From positions 61,863,747-61,927,746 of the forward strand of contig CM075765.1 in the NCBI GenBank assembly GCA_037974665.1: DNA of 64,000 nt, read 5' to 3'. Position 1 is the first letter of the stretch, and each line of letters starts with the position of its first letter. Below, piece by piece: positions 13,902 to 26,336 of the stretch. The position numbers and the translations under genes were made by a program. The DNA is from Ehretia macrophylla (lineage: Eukaryota; Streptophyta; Magnoliopsida; Boraginales; Ehretiaceae). The notes beneath the pieces are model-generated. The model saw only the letters and a list, made by a program, of their open reading frames with translations. It was not told the origin of the DNA and did not search any database.

Positions 13902-14566
13902 AGAAGTGGATAATGCGAAGAAGTAATTACCGTTTGTTCTTTTAATTGAATTGCAATTAAACTCCGCCCAATCTTTTACTAAAAAAGATTGAGCCGAATA
14001 TAAAGTGTCTATTGCATGTTTTTTGGCTAAAAATATACTTATCTAGATAGACAAGATTTAAAATACAAAATCTAAGACTAAATCAAAATCTAAGACTCAA
14101 ATGTTTCTATTGTGTCTTGGATCCACAATTAATCCTATGGATCCTTAGGATTGGTATATTCTTTTCTATCCTGTAGTTCAAGCCAAGTATCACAACATTT
14201 TCTACCCATCCTGTATATTTTCCTTTTCTGTTCCGTGTTAGAATAGAACCTTAATTTATTACTTAAGTTAGATATTATATGAGATTTTACATAAAAGATT
14301 CTTTATAGGAGAGAACAAATATTTTTTTTCGATTTGAATTTGACACGACATAGGGGAAACCATTCTTTATCATTCTTTTTTTAATAAAATAAAAGCGGGT
14401 CTTTTCTATTCATATATAGGTGAAGTCTTACCCCGGATTCCCACAAAAGAGAATCATTTTTTTCCATACTCACACTCCTTATTAGTTAATAATCCTAGTG
14501 ATTGGATTTCTATGTTTATTATGATAGGAGATAAATAAGATATTCAAATAAATTATTTTGGATTGA
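13902..14566. other. rbcL-accD spacer (plastid origin)
   Basis: AT-rich sequence between two plastid genes in normal order. It includes a short inverted repeat near 13966-13994 (CCAATCTTTTACT / AAAAAGATTGAG), which by position is the rbcL 3' end stem-loop. No other gene is seen. Confidence 0.7.
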
Positions 14567-16115
14567 ATGACTTTTCATCTATTGTATTTTCATGCAAATA
14601 GGGGGCAAGAAAACTCTATGGAAAGATGGTGATTTAATTCAATGTTGTTTAATAAGTTTAAGAAGAAGTTAGAACGCAGGTGCGGGCTAATTAAATCAAT
14701 GGACAGTCCTGGTCCTATTGAAAATACCAGTGAGAGTGCAGATTCGAATCTAAAAGATAGAGCTAAAAACATTCATAGTTGGAGGGATCGTGACAATTCT
14801 AGTTATAGTAATCTTGATTCTTTATTCGGAGTTAAAGACATTCGGAATTTCATCTCTGATGACACTTTTTTAGTTAGGGATAGTAATGGAGACAATTATT
14901 CCATATATTTTGATATTGAAAATCAGATTTTTGAAATTGACAATGATCATTCTTTTCTGAGTGAACTAGAAAGTTCTTTTTATAGTTATCGGAATTCTAG
15001 TTATCTGAATAATAGACATACGAGTGAAGATCCGTACTATAATCGTTGCATGTATGATACTCAATATAGTTGGAATAATCACATTAATAGTTGCATTGAC
15101 AGTTATCTTCAGTGTCAAATCTGCATTGAGACTTCCATTATAAGTGGTAGTGATAATTATAGTGACAGTTACATTTCTAGGTCCACTTGGGGTGAAAGTC
15201 AAAATAGTAGTGAAAGCGAGGGTTCCAGCATACGAACCCACAAGAAAGGTACTAATTTAACTATAAGAGAAAGCTTTAATGATCTCGATGTAACTCAAAA
15301 ATACAGAAATTTGTGGGTTCAATGCGAAAATTGTTATGGATTAAATTATAAAAATATTTTGAAATCAAAAATAAATATTTGTGAACAATGTGGATATCTT
15401 TTGAAAATGAGTAGTTCAGATAGAATCGAACTTTCGATCGATCTAGGTACTTAGGATCCTATGGATGAAGACATGGTCTCTTTGGATCCTATTGAATTTC
15501 ATTCGGAGGACGAGCCTTATAAAGATCGTATTGATTCTTATCAAAGAAAGACAGGATTAACTGAGGTTGTTCAAACGGGCATAAGCCAACTAAACGGTAT
15601 TCCCCTAGCAATTGGGGTTATGGATTTTCAGTTTATGGGGGGTAGTATGGGATCCGTAGTAGGGGAGAAAATAACTCGTTTGATTGAGTACGCTACCAAT
15701 AAATTTCTACCTTTTATTATAGTGTGTGCTTCCGGGGGCACGTATGCAAGAAGGAAGTTTGAGCTTGATGCAAATGGCTAAAATATCATCTGCTTTATAT
15801 GATTATCAATCAAATAAAAAGTTATTTTATGTATCAATCCTTACATCTCCTACTACTAGTAGGGTGACAACTAGTTTTGGTGTGTTGGGGGATATTATTA
15901 TTGCCGAACCCAATGCCTACATTGCATTTGCGGGTAAAAGAGTAATTGAGCAAACATTAAATAAAACAGTACCGGAAGGTTCACAAGCGGCTGAATATTT
16001 ATTCCAGAAGGGCTTATTTGACCTAATCGTACCATGTAATCCTTTAAAAAGCGTTCATAGTGAACTATTGAAGCTTCACGCTTTCTTTCATTTGGATCAA
16101 AATTCAATCAAGTAG
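14567..16115 (+). pseudogene. accD: accD (NUPT), acetyl-CoA carboxylase carboxyltransferase beta subunit
   Basis: Native start ATG at 14567 (MTFHLLYFHANRGQENSMERW). The plastid protein is the beta subunit of the heteromeric acetyl-CoA carboxylase that makes malonyl-CoA for fatty acid synthesis. The N-terminal half holds the long acidic region seen in asterids ([20 protein letters not shown]-type sequence, [20 protein letters not shown]). Then comes the zinc finger C-x2-C...C-x2-C ([22 protein letters not shown]) and the carboxyltransferase core ([40 protein letters not shown]). Three lesions are visible: TGG to TGA at codon 22, TGG to TAG at ~15452 (GTW-DPMDED), and a one-base loss near 15738 in the conserved GGARMQEG. 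It ends at 16115. Confidence 0.96.
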
Positions 16116-16836
16116 AACACTAAGTTCAATTATTTTATTTGTAGCAAACGAGTAGTTAGTTTAGCGGAATCAAAGTAAATGAGAATGAAGTTTTCTTTGC
16201 TTTGGTCACATAAGATCTAATTGTAGAAAGAAGCAAAAGTTGCAGATAACTGTTTTTTTACCTATATTCCCATTCCCGATTACTAATCAAGAAGCCTCGA
16301 TCAACAAGATAAAAGAGTGAATTCTACCTTTCATGAAATTAGGCAAATAAAATGAATTTCTTCTTCTCGTCTTACATATATAATTCAAATATAGAAAATA
16401 TAGATTATTCTGTATAGATATAGAATTTTGTATCTTCCTCTATCTCCCGCAAATCCCATTTTGGGTAAAAATCCTTGTTGGGTCGGATTCTAACCAATCT
16501 TCCGATAATCTGTAAGAAACTCTTTCTTTATTAAATTGAAAGACAAAGAAATGAAGAAAATTAATAAAATAGATTATCATACATATCTTTCATGTAGAAA
16601 GATGAATAAAATAAGTCCATTTATTTAGTTCGACATTCCTTGCACTTATTCTATATACTCACTTAGATATATAGATACTTAGATCTATACTAAGAATTTA
16701 TTATTTAATTAATAAAAATTAATTATCTACGAATTTACGAATTAATAATAATTACAATTCCTAATTATAATTATTATAAGATATCTTTATTTAAAAATAA
16801 TAACAGGTACAAATAGTAAATCGAGGTACCCTTTAT
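16116..16836. other. accD-psaI spacer (plastid origin)
   Basis: Very AT-rich spacer with long A/T runs near 16680-16800. No gene is seen. The gene order on both sides is that of the plastid large single-copy region. Confidence 0.7.
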
Positions 16837-16947
16837 ATGACAACATTCAACTTTCCCTCTATTTTTGTGCCTTTAGTAGGCCTAGTATTTCCGACAATTG
16901 CAATGACTTCTTTATTTCTTTATGTTAAAAAAAACAAGATTGTTTAG
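16837..16947 (+). CDS. psaI: psaI (NUPT, open), photosystem I subunit VIII
   Basis: A 36-codon frame, [20 protein letters not shown] then [16 protein letters not shown], of the exact family length and ending in TAG. PsaI is a single-helix thylakoid protein of photosystem I. The hydrophobic helix spans about residues 8-28. The frame is intact with a handful of substitutions. That is unremarkable for so short a gene in a fossil plastid insert, and no nuclear promoter or transit peptide is present, so it is probably not functional. Confidence 0.93.
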   Translation: MTTFNFPSIFVPLVGLVFPTIAMTSLFLYVKKNKIV

Positions 16948-17373
16948 ATCCAATGGGAATCAATATCATACCATCCAATTTTTTTTTTTTTCAAAACTTA
17001 GACTTCTATCATAACACAGATATCTATTTAGTGGAATATAGTATACCATGTGATTTATACCGAACATAAAGGAAAAGCTCTTATGCCTGCAGAAAGATGA
17101 TATATATGGGTAAATAGCTTCTAGCTATTTTCAAATCGATCAGGATCACTGGATGGATGAAATAGAAAGTAAAAGTAGGTGGATCTATGTGGATAGTGGG
17201 ATCATATGAAGGGTATGTTATTATTTTAGATCTAACCAATTTGATGAATTATTCCTAAAGGTTCACATTAAACTAGTGCTAGTTGATGACAGTTACTTCG
17301 GAAACAAAAGAAAAAAAAGTCAAATTCATTTGGGGTATTCTCTCAATTCCAATAAAATGAAATCGGATCAAGT
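16948..17373. other. psaI-ycf4 spacer (plastid origin)
   Basis: AT-rich plastid spacer with a T-run at ~16979-16991. No gene is seen. Confidence 0.65.
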
Positions 17374-17927
17374 ATGAGTTGGCGATCAGAACATATATGG
17401 ATAAAACCTATAAGGGGGTCTCAAAAAATAAGTAACTTCTGCTAGGCCTTTATCCTTTTTTTAGGTTCATTAGGATTTTTATTGGTTGGAATTTCCAGTT
17501 ATCTTGGTAGAAATTTGATATCTTTTTTTCGGTCTCAGCAAATCATTTTTTTCCACAAGGGATCGTGACGTCTTTCTACGGGATCACGGGTCTCTTTATT
17601 AGCTCCTATTTGTGGTGCGCAATTTCTTGGAATGTAGGTAGTGGTTATGATAGATTCGATAGAAAGAAAAGAATAGTGTGTATTTTTCGTTGGGGATTTC
17701 CTAGAAAAAATCGTCGTATATTCCTTCGATTCCTTATAAAAGATATTCAGTCCATTATAATAGAAGTTAAAGAGAGTATTTCTGCTCGTCGTGTCCTTTA
17801 TATGGACATAAGAGGACGAGGGGCTATTCCCTTGACTCGTACTGATGAGAATTTGACTCCACAAGAAATTGAACAAAAAGCTGCCGAATTGGCCTATTTC
17901 TTGCGTGTACCAATTGAAGTATTTTGA
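17374..17927 (+). pseudogene. ycf4: ycf4 (NUPT), photosystem I assembly factor
   Basis: Starts MSWRSEHIWI at 17374 and ends [15 protein letters not shown] at 17927. Ycf4 is a thylakoid membrane protein of about 184 residues that helps assemble photosystem I. Two transmembrane segments can be recognised ([20 protein letters not shown] and GLFISSYLW). A TGG to TAG change interrupts the first (ISNFC-stop-AFILF), and the total length of 554 bases shows a net frame change before the C-terminal half. The downstream frame from 17565 (120 residues; [39 protein letters not shown]) is open. Confidence 0.95.
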
Positions 17928-18827
17928 GAAATGGGCTGAAAATAATAGCAGGATGGAAAAAATGCAAGAATCCTCTTTTTTCTATAACATAACTTAAATG
18001 AAGTTTCGTCAGAATGTTTATTCAGGTCAAAGCAGACGTATATGGAACAACCATAAAACGAAAACCCTTTTTGTGTTGTGGTCTTTTATGCGTATGCAAA
18101 TCTACGCAATGCAATTCAATAACAAAACAAGTAACAAATCGAAATAATAGATTATAGATTCATCTCATATATCAAACTATTTTGAAATAAAGAAATTGAT
18201 CCTTTTTTTTAAGTTCAATCTTTGTTGGAATTGATACTTTAGATCCAAATAAATTCTATCTTGTAAATTATTTGTTTTATCTCAATCGACCTTTCTTTTT
18301 ATCCTTTCTTTTATGTTCCTTAATGACCAACAATTAGATTTCTTAATAATGATAACTAGCCAATTTCTATCTTGTTTTGCCACTCATTTGTTTTGTGTTT
18401 TGTTCATCACAATATCTTTCCCTCAATTATTCTATTCCTGACTATGGATAATTAGTGAAATTTTTTCGAAATATTGGATATTTTGATAGAAAATGAGTTA
18501 TTTCGTCTCAAAATCTGAATGATATTCATTACTTAATTTATTATTTAAAGCAGTTCTTTCGGTCATTCATCGAAAGGACACTTGTTTTGAATTTGCCCAA
18601 TTGAGATTGAGATATCTGGAAACAATATTTTTTTATTATTTCTTCATTCGAATTCGAAATGGATTCTTAGTCGATTTATGTATTTTTTCTGGATTCAAAC
18701 ACTAACCACAAAATCACAAATCAAATGGATTCATACCTTGTAGAGAACTCATGCGTGAAAGAAATATTAGATCGCATAGCGTCGACGAATGAGGTGGGTT
18801 GATTAACAATTCACAAATAGATGAAAA
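17928..18827. other. ycf4-cemA spacer (plastid origin)
   Basis: About 900 bp of AT-rich plastid spacer. I see no gene, tRNA or repeat of note. Confidence 0.65.
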
Positions 18828-19517
18828 AAGGCAAAAAAGAAAGTATTCACTCCCTTTTTCTATCTTGCATATATAGTATTTTTGCCCTGGTGGATTTCTC
18901 CCTCATTTAATAAAAGTATGGAATCCTGGGTTACTAATTGGTGGAATACTTGGCAATCCGAATTTTTTTTGAATGATATTCAAGAAAATAGTATTCTAGA
19001 AAAATTCATAGAATTAGAGGAACTCCTATTCTTGGACGAAATGATCAAGGAATACTTAGAGACACATCTCCAAAAACTTCGTATAGGAATCCACAAAGAA
19101 ATGATCCAATTAATCAAGATACACAATGAGGATCATATCCATACAATTTTGCACTTTTCGACAAATCTAATCTGTTTTGTTATTCTAAGCGGTTATTCTA
19201 TTTTGGGTAATGAAGAACTTGTTATTCTTAACTCTTGGACTCAGGAATTCCTATATAACTTAAGCGACACAGTCAAAGCTTTTTCTATTCTTTTATTAAC
19301 TGATTTATGTATCAGATTCCATTCACCACACGGCTGGGAACTAATGATTGGCTCTGTCTACAAAGATTTTAGATTTGTTTATAATAATCAAATTATATCT
19401 GGTCTTGTTTTCACTTTTCCAGTCATTCTTGATACAATTTTTAAATATTGGATTTTTCGTTATTTAAATCGCTTATCTTCTTCACTTGTAGTTATTTATC
19501 ATTCAATGAATGATTGA
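18828..19517 (+). pseudogene. cemA: cemA (NUPT), envelope membrane protein; start codon lost
   Basis: From 18828 a frame of 229 codons, the exact family length, runs without a stop to TGA at 19517: (K)[77 protein letters not shown], and [21 protein letters not shown]. The position of the normal ATG holds AAG, so the gene is silent only through loss of its start, plus substitutions. CemA is a chloroplast inner-envelope protein linked to proton extrusion and carbon uptake. Membrane segments are visible around residues 15-30, 105-125 and 190-210. It lies 5' of petA, as in plastids. Confidence 0.94.
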
Positions 19518-19731
19518 TAAAGATCCATTGATATTAATCTAATCCAATTAGAATGTTTGTTACTTTGTAATTGTACATAAGTAAAGCATTCAAAATCATA
19601 CTTATTATATTTCTACCCTTTCGTGGGATTTATCCTATATTATTCTAGTAAATAGCAAAATTGTGGATAGGGAACTATACTAGCAACCTATCCAATTTAT
19701 TGTAGATATTTTTGGGATCAATGATTGGACC

Positions 19732-20683
<952 letters not shown>

Positions 20684-21688
20684 ATGACTTTCTAGGCTCG
20701 CGGATTTATTGGCATCAAGTTCGTAAAAAGAACCAAATTCTTGTGGCGATTGTGCATAATCCAAAAATGAAATTATGAAAAATCTTTTGCTCATTTATAC
20801 TCTTTTTCTACAAGATGCTTGGAATTCCTTGTAGCGCATTCCTAGTCATAGCATGTAGGTTTTGAATAAGATGACCTTTTGATTTTCCCCCCTCTTTCTT
20901 TGTTTTTTATCCAAATTGGAGTGGTGTGACTAGGTTACTATTGCCATATTTCAATGTCATTAAATGGATCAATATCTAAATAGAATCAAATTTGACTAGA
21001 TATTAGACATAAGTAAGCGGGGAATAGAACGGATAAATGCGGGCAACAAATAATTTTAGGAGGGATTATTCGTCTTCCTAGTCTGCGACACAAGAAAAAG
21101 GGGTGTACAAAATTCCTTTTCTTGTGTCGAAAGAGTAATAATTCTTGAGCCTGTTTGTCAAAGATTCCTACTCTTGGTTTTGATTTTTCTAGATATATCA
21201 GAATTTTTTTTTGTGATTATTTATATATAATATAAGAAGGGGGTAGTGGAAAAAAAAAAGAGGGAATTTTATTGATTAAATAAAGCTTTTATAAAAAAAA
21301 TTTCCATTTTGCTAAGATACTAAAATAAATAGAGTCGGGTTCTATTAGTATAGAAAGTATTTGTACACTATCTAATTATTTATATCATCTTCCAGGAAAT
21401 TAAGCGATTCCTTCGTTCTTCGAACTTGGAAAGTACCGATAGATACTATCAAACAACAGGTGTTCTGAATCAATCAATGAAGTTAATTTTTCAAAAACAT
21501 CATCAGAAAAAAAATAATGGAATGGAGTTTTTTGAAAAAACAGAAAAAGAAATTCATTTTGTCATTTAGACAAAAAAATTATGATTTTAAGAACTCAACA
21601 GGTCCTTCCCCCTCGAATCAGACAAACAAAGAAGGGAATCCCGTTGTGTTCTTACGCTTTCATGTCTACAACTCAATAAATCTGATTA
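20684..21688. other. petA-psbJ spacer (plastid origin)
   Basis: About 1 kb of AT-rich spacer between convergent petA and psbJ. It contains an inverted pair near 21085-21127 (GACACAAGAAAAAGG / CCTTTTCTTGTGTC), which by position is a plastid 3' stem-loop. The short frame at 21517-21768 (plus) partly overlaps psbJ antisense and is not a gene. Confidence 0.65.
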
Positions 21689-21811
21689 CTACAGGGATGA
21701 AACCAATCCAGAATATGAACCATAAAAGAAAATACCTATTAGACCAATCACAAGAATACCAGTTATAGTACCTACGATCCAAATAGGAATCCTTCCAGTA
21801 GTATCGGCCAT
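21689..21811 (-). CDS. psbJ: psbJ (NUPT, open), photosystem II protein J
   Basis: Minus-strand frame of 40 codons, [20 protein letters not shown] then [20 protein letters not shown], exact family length, with start and stop present. PsbJ is a one-helix subunit of photosystem II. The helix lies at about residues 10-30. The gene heads the order psbJ-psbL-psbF, as in plastids. The intact frame probably reflects short length, not selection. Confidence 0.94.
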   Translation of the reverse strand: MADTTGRIPIWIVGTITGILVIGLIGIFFYGSYSGLVSSL

Positions 21812-21945
21812 TTACCCCACTTCCCTCCACATTTCATCAAGTGGTCGTACTAGAGACAGAAACAGTCATGGATAATTATGAAATGAGATCCTTTCGAACG
21901 GGCTAAGAGAATGCCTAGAATTATTATTTATTCTCTTTCGTTTTC

Positions 21946-22062
21946 TTAATTGAAGAAATAATTGGAAAATAAAACAACAAGTACAAAAATGAGTAATAAC
22001 CCCCAATAGAGACTGGTACAATTCAATTCAACACTTTGTTTGTTTGCTTTTGATTATGTCAG
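21946..22062 (-). pseudogene. psbL: psbL (NUPT), photosystem II protein L
   Basis: Minus-strand sequence of 38 codons ending [22 protein letters not shown], the single helix of PsbL. The start position, which in many plants is ACG edited to AUG in the transcript, is CTG here. The third codon is TAA where CAA is usual (T-Q-S-N), so the copy is dead. It lies between psbJ and the psbF remnant. Confidence 0.92.
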
Positions 22063-22084
22063 AGCTCTATAATTTGGATTAGGT

Positions 22085-22105
22085 TTATTGTTGGATGAAC
22101 TGCAT
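22085..22105 (-). pseudogene. psbF: psbF 3' remnant (NUPT)
   Basis: Only the last codons of cytochrome b559 beta (MQFIQQ and the stop) and the psbF-psbL spacer survive, in the normal place next to psbL. Upstream of codon M the sequence no longer matches psbF, marking a deletion junction near 22105. Confidence 0.8.
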
Positions 22106-22843
22106 TTCTCTCTTTCAGTTATTCTTTTCCCCTTTCCTAGTCGATTAATAACAAAACGGATTTTTCCAATGTATAAAATAAAAATTCCAATGGCTTTGGC
22201 TACTATAACCTTCCCAACCACGATTTTTTTTAGGTATTTCACTGCGAAATAAGAAATTGTCTTCTGCTAGGTGTCAAAAATATAGTAAATAAAAAAAAGA
22301 AATAGAAATGGATATAGAAATAGTGGGTTCCATCGTTTTTATGGTTACTTCTTAAACGGTGAGGTCTTTTCTATACACTGGAGCCTTTATTTTATTTAAT
22401 CAATATTATTCGTAACTTGTATAGTTCACACTCTTTGGCTCTACCCATGAATTATCATGTAATAGGTCTTTCAGAATAAGATCTACCTATACTGTAACGG
22501 TATTTAATTATGAAAGTTAGCTGGGTAGCTGACCCTCTTAGTCCATTCTTGCCAGAGTGGAGGTCTAATCTTTATGTTTTTTAAATAAGATTTCCTCCGC
22601 TTAATGGATAACCATTTGCTACCAATGGAGAATTGCCTATCATCTTAAATTGAGGTGATTGTATTTGCACCAATGGAAACCATAAATTTCATACACAATG
22701 AAGAGATATGATAGATTTTCTTATTTTTAGATAATGAATGAAGTTCCTTCTTCCATTCTATCCTATTCACCGGTATTGATCATTGATACTGGAAAGGTCA
22801 TTTTCTTGCTTTTGTGCCAGCTCATGATCTAAACAAGTCGCAC
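22106..22843. other. Plastid spacer after a large deletion (probably upstream flank of rps12/rpl20)
   Basis: Sequence between the psbF remnant and rps12 exon 1. It resembles plastid spacer DNA from the rpl20-rps12 neighbourhood, but I cannot fix its origin from memory. The genes normally between psbF and rps12 (psbE, petL, petG, trnW, trnP, psaJ, rpl33, rps18, rpl20) are absent. The minus frame at 22054-22242 spans the junction and is not a gene. Confidence 0.6.
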
Positions 22844-22957
22844 ATACACCCTAGTACATGTTCCTCAGCGCTGAGGGCATCCCTGAAGAGCAGGGGATTT
22901 TGTGACATTTCTTATTGGCTGTCTTGTATTTCTAATAAGTTGTTTAATAGTTGGCAT
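22844..22957 (-). pseudogene. rps12: rps12 exon 1 (NUPT), trans-spliced ribosomal protein S12
   Basis: The 114-bp 5' exon reads [20 protein letters not shown] then [10 protein letters not shown]-stop-GTCTRVY, with CGA to TGA near the end. It is followed on the minus strand by GTGCGACTTG, the start of the group II half-intron used in trans-splicing. Exons 2 and 3 lie in the plastid inverted repeat and are not in this window. S12 is a decoding-centre protein of the plastid small ribosomal subunit. Confidence 0.95.
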
Positions 22958-23103
22958 CTTGAATCGTATACATAATGAATGGGCTGGTTTAGATTAATCT
23001 TAACTGGATGATTTGATTATGAATTACTTCCATTTAATAGAAATTAAATTCGGAGATAAAATCTCAAATCATTGATTTGCGTGAAATCTATGTTATGTTA
23101 TTT

Positions 23104-23329
23104 TCATTCAACCGCTACAAGATCAACAATTCCATAAGCTTGGGCTTACGTTGCTGACATAAAAACATCTCTTTCCATATCTTCGGATACAATCCATAAT
23201 GGTTTGCTTGTTCTTTGTACATAAACCCTTGTGAGGGTTTCACATAGTTTCAGCAATTTTTCCGCTTCCAGGATAAATTCTCCCATTTGTGCCTCATAAA
23301 AAGAACTAGCAGGTTGATGGATCATTACC
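23104..23329 (-). pseudogene. clpP: clpP exon 3 (NUPT)
   Basis: Encodes [60 protein letters not shown], a stop (GAA to TAA), then AQAYGIVDLVAVE and the native stop. His in MIHQPASS is near the family's active-site region. ClpP is the proteolytic subunit of the stromal Clp protease. The exon is about the usual 228 bp, joined on its 5' side to a group II intron. Confidence 0.95.
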
Positions 23330-23939
23330 TTGATGATCATAATAAAAAATTCCTCTATCTTCCATGATGAAGCAAAGAGAAAAGAAAGACAAAAATAACA
23401 AGAAAAAGAGATAGAATTGAACAACCGTACGGGCATCATTTGTGCTTTGCATATGGCTCTACAATAAAATTGACCTTTACCCTCCATTGAAGAAAAATAG
23501 AATATATCAGACCCAGAAGATAGGTAAATGATCAAAATGCCACCCTTCCTTTCGGACGAATTAAAAAATACTATGATGGCTCCTTTGCTGTATATATTTA
23601 TTTTTTTGTCTGTGATTCAGCAATCCCAAAGTTTCTTTTTGATTCGATCAAAATCTTGTTTTTTTTTTTGCGCTATTTCATAACATAAATCTTGTTAAGA
23701 GCCACCCGGTGTGAAAATAAAAATGTTTGTGTCGCTGAACTAGACTCCCGATAGATAAGAGAAAATCGGAAATACCCTTTTACTCGTACTACTCTCTCGA
23801 TACATAATCTAATGTTTTGGAAAAACAATACAAAAAAATTTCTCATATCGAATTCGAAGTGCCATGCTATTATTACTTAATATTCATATGGCGAAGGCAT
23901 AGTCTTCTTTTTTCTCTCAAATGAAAATCTCATTGGCAC
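23330..23939 (-). other. clpP intron 2 (group II, NUPT)
   Basis: About 610 bp between clpP exons. It begins GTGCCAATG on the minus strand. A domain V-like hairpin lies at about 23423-23459 (GAGCCATATGC...GTACGGTTG), roughly 95 bases from exon 3. The open frame at 23146-23535 is exon 3 plus read-in from the intron. Confidence 0.75.
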
Positions 23940-24233
23940 CAAGCGTGAGGGAATGCTAGATGTTTGGTAATTTCTCCTCCGACCAGGATAAAAGATCCTA
24001 TTGAAGCGGCTAATCTCATGCATATTGTATGGACATCTGGTTGCACAAATTGCATAGTAGCATAAATAGCTACTCCAGGTATTACCATTCCCCCGGGAGA
24101 GTTTATAAACAAATATAGATCCTTGGTATCATCCTCAATACTAAGATATACCATAAGACCAATAAGTTAATTCAAGATCTCGCTATCAACCTCTTGACCT
24201 AAAAAAAGTAATCTTTCTCAATAAAGTCAGTTG
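23940..24233 (-). pseudogene. clpP: clpP exon 2 (NUPT)
   Basis: Encodes (N)[76 protein letters not shown] and [15 protein letters not shown]. The catalytic Ser motif GLAASMGS is altered to RLAASIGS but keeps the serine. Two CGA to TGA changes lie at the exon's 5' end (NRLYRER region). Length ~294 bp matches the family. Confidence 0.94.
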
Positions 24234-24984
24234 ATTAGGGAAAAATTGTATCCCTTAGGAACCGTACATGCATCTTTTGATGCATACGGTTCAAAAAAAA
24301 TTGCAAAAAAAAAAGAATCAGTGTATAGATTCCAGTCCTCTTTCTTTTTTATAGCATGGTTTTTCTGACTTTTAACGAAAGGGCTTTTTCTTCAATTTTT
24401 CAGTTTTGACTCCTTTATCTTATAATAGAAAAAAGTCACTAAACCTCTCGAATTAACTTCTCATTGATGTATTCTTTCATCGAGATTCAATGCAAATCAT
24501 GATGGTATTTTCTTGTTCCTGAATGGGTCTCTTTCATCTTTTTAGGTTTATGCTCTACTCCGGGTAAAGATCGGCCCGATTTTGATTTGCACATATAGGA
24601 CAAATGCTCATTTACCATTACTTTTTGTTATTACTTTTTTTTTTCAATTCCAATTTATTTCATACCTTCCACCAAGTATTTATTAACAGGTTGAGATCAC
24701 CTCGCTTAACAAATAAGAAATAGGAATAGTAGATATATTATCAATTGGGTTTTTTATAAACGAAGCCTGGATACTTCATTTTTTAGTCCAACCAAGCCAA
24801 CCATAAATTAGTCTAATTGATAATAGTATAGTAATGTGAATCCCCCAAAAATGGATCTAATTACACTTCGCGCTCCAACTTTTTGACGATTCAATTAATC
24901 TTTCTTGGGCAAACCAGAGGATATCTTGATTGGGGGAGAGAACGGGGAAATCCCATATGACCCAATATATCTGACAAGTCATAC
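24234..24984 (-). other. clpP intron 1 (group II, NUPT)
   Basis: About 750 bp starting GTATGACTTG on the minus strand, where plastid group II introns have GTGYG. Domain V hairpin at 24259-24292 (GAACCGTATGCATC, AAAA, GATGCATGTACGGTTC in minus sense), just upstream of exon 2. Confidence 0.8.
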
Positions 24985-25055
24985 TATACGTCAACCCAAG
25001 ATGCATCTTCCTCTCCAGGACTCCGGAAATGTACTTTTGGAACACCAATAGGCAT
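24985..25055 (-). pseudogene. clpP: clpP exon 1 (NUPT)
   Basis: 71-bp first exon, MPIGVPKVHFRSPGEEDASW then VDV(Y), exact family length, ATG present at 25055-25053. It is upstream of intron 1 and in normal order with exons 2 and 3. Together the three exons show one P to H change here and stops in the later exons. Confidence 0.93.
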
Positions 25056-25219
25056 TAAATGAAAGAAAAATGACTAAGTACTATATTTCACTTTGATGTG
25101 GAAACGTAAAAATATGGTTTTATTGTATTTATTTTATCCATATATTAGAAAAATTCATAAGGAAAGACAGACTGAATAAAGTCAAATTATTCCAATACAA
25201 CCTTCTAATGATGAATAAG

Positions 25220-26336
25220 TCAAATATGTTAAATGCTTGTTATCTCGTTTATTGCTTGTGTCTTGTATTGCATTGCATAGTGTGAGGCGCGTGAGTGATT
25301 GGCCTCTGTGGGTAGCCTCGGGTTGCCAGTGTTGGCTGCTCTAGCTCCGTGTCATATTCCCTTTTCTCGCTTGGGTTGCTGCCCAGGGAGTTTTGGGTCG
25401 TAGAATTGACAGAGTATGTCCGGAGTACTCTAAACGGAAGTTATAAGGTGGGTGAGCCAGTGCGTCATCGTTAAAGTCATCGAAAATCATGATCGGTACA
25501 TTTCTCGCTCGAGTGAACCACATCCTTCAGAGTGTGGTATAGCTTTGAATGGTTGTGTTAATGCTTTTATTAATTGCTTATTGTATTGATTGTTTATATT
25601 GAATGCTTACTTGTTACTTCTATTGCCTAACTGCCTTATTTGCATTGCACGACTTTCTTTCTCTCCACTTTGATATCTGTCTCGCCCTCACTGAGTATAC
25701 GTGTTGTGTATACTCACTCCTCACCACCACATTTCAGGAATTGCCATGTTAGCTGGAAAGTTCGTGATTACGTGAAAGATCATGCTTGAAGAGTTATCTT
25801 GCGTGCTATGTGGCTTGAGTTGTCAAAGATGCAAAGATGTATGTTCATGTGTTGTTTGTTTTTAAAGTTAAGAAGGAATGTAATTTGAGTTTTCTAGGTT
25901 ATTGAAGTGATTTGGAAAAGCCAGTTTATGTATTGAAATAAAATAGTTTAATTTCATTGCATGTATGTTATTGTCTAAAGAAAAGAGTTGGAATGGTATG
26001 ATAGTTTATTTTATGCAGTAGACTAGTATGGTTTAATTGTCAAGTTTGAACGTGCTTGTCAAAGATGAAAAGAGATAGGTTAGCTTTTAAACTGGAAATG
26101 TATATATTTATATGTTGTGTTTAATTGTTGAGAACCAAGGCTCGGATGGCCTTGAGGTGTTTGAATGGTTGGACACGGTGCTGGTCCACTTACATGCTAT
26201 TTTAGGTTTTACATTTTGCTTAGAAACAGGAGAGACTCCGTCCGTCTTTTCCTAAAATTATTCCCGGGTTTGGAAATGGGTTGTGATTAGATTGACTGAT
26301 AGAGCTCCCGGTCTCGAGAGGTAACGAGGTGTTACA
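25220..26336 (+). mobile_element. LTR fragment of the element A family (3' part only)
   Basis: It starts abruptly at about 25220 within LTR sequence and ends with the LTR terminus GGTAACGAGGTGTTACA at 26336. It matches the nested LTR of element A from ~3900 on, and includes the 23-bp inverted repeat at 25693-25715. On the left it abuts the clpP-psbB spacer with no target duplication. On the right it abuts the 3' LTR of element B. It probably inserted into that LTR and lost its 5' part in a later deletion. Confidence 0.8.
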
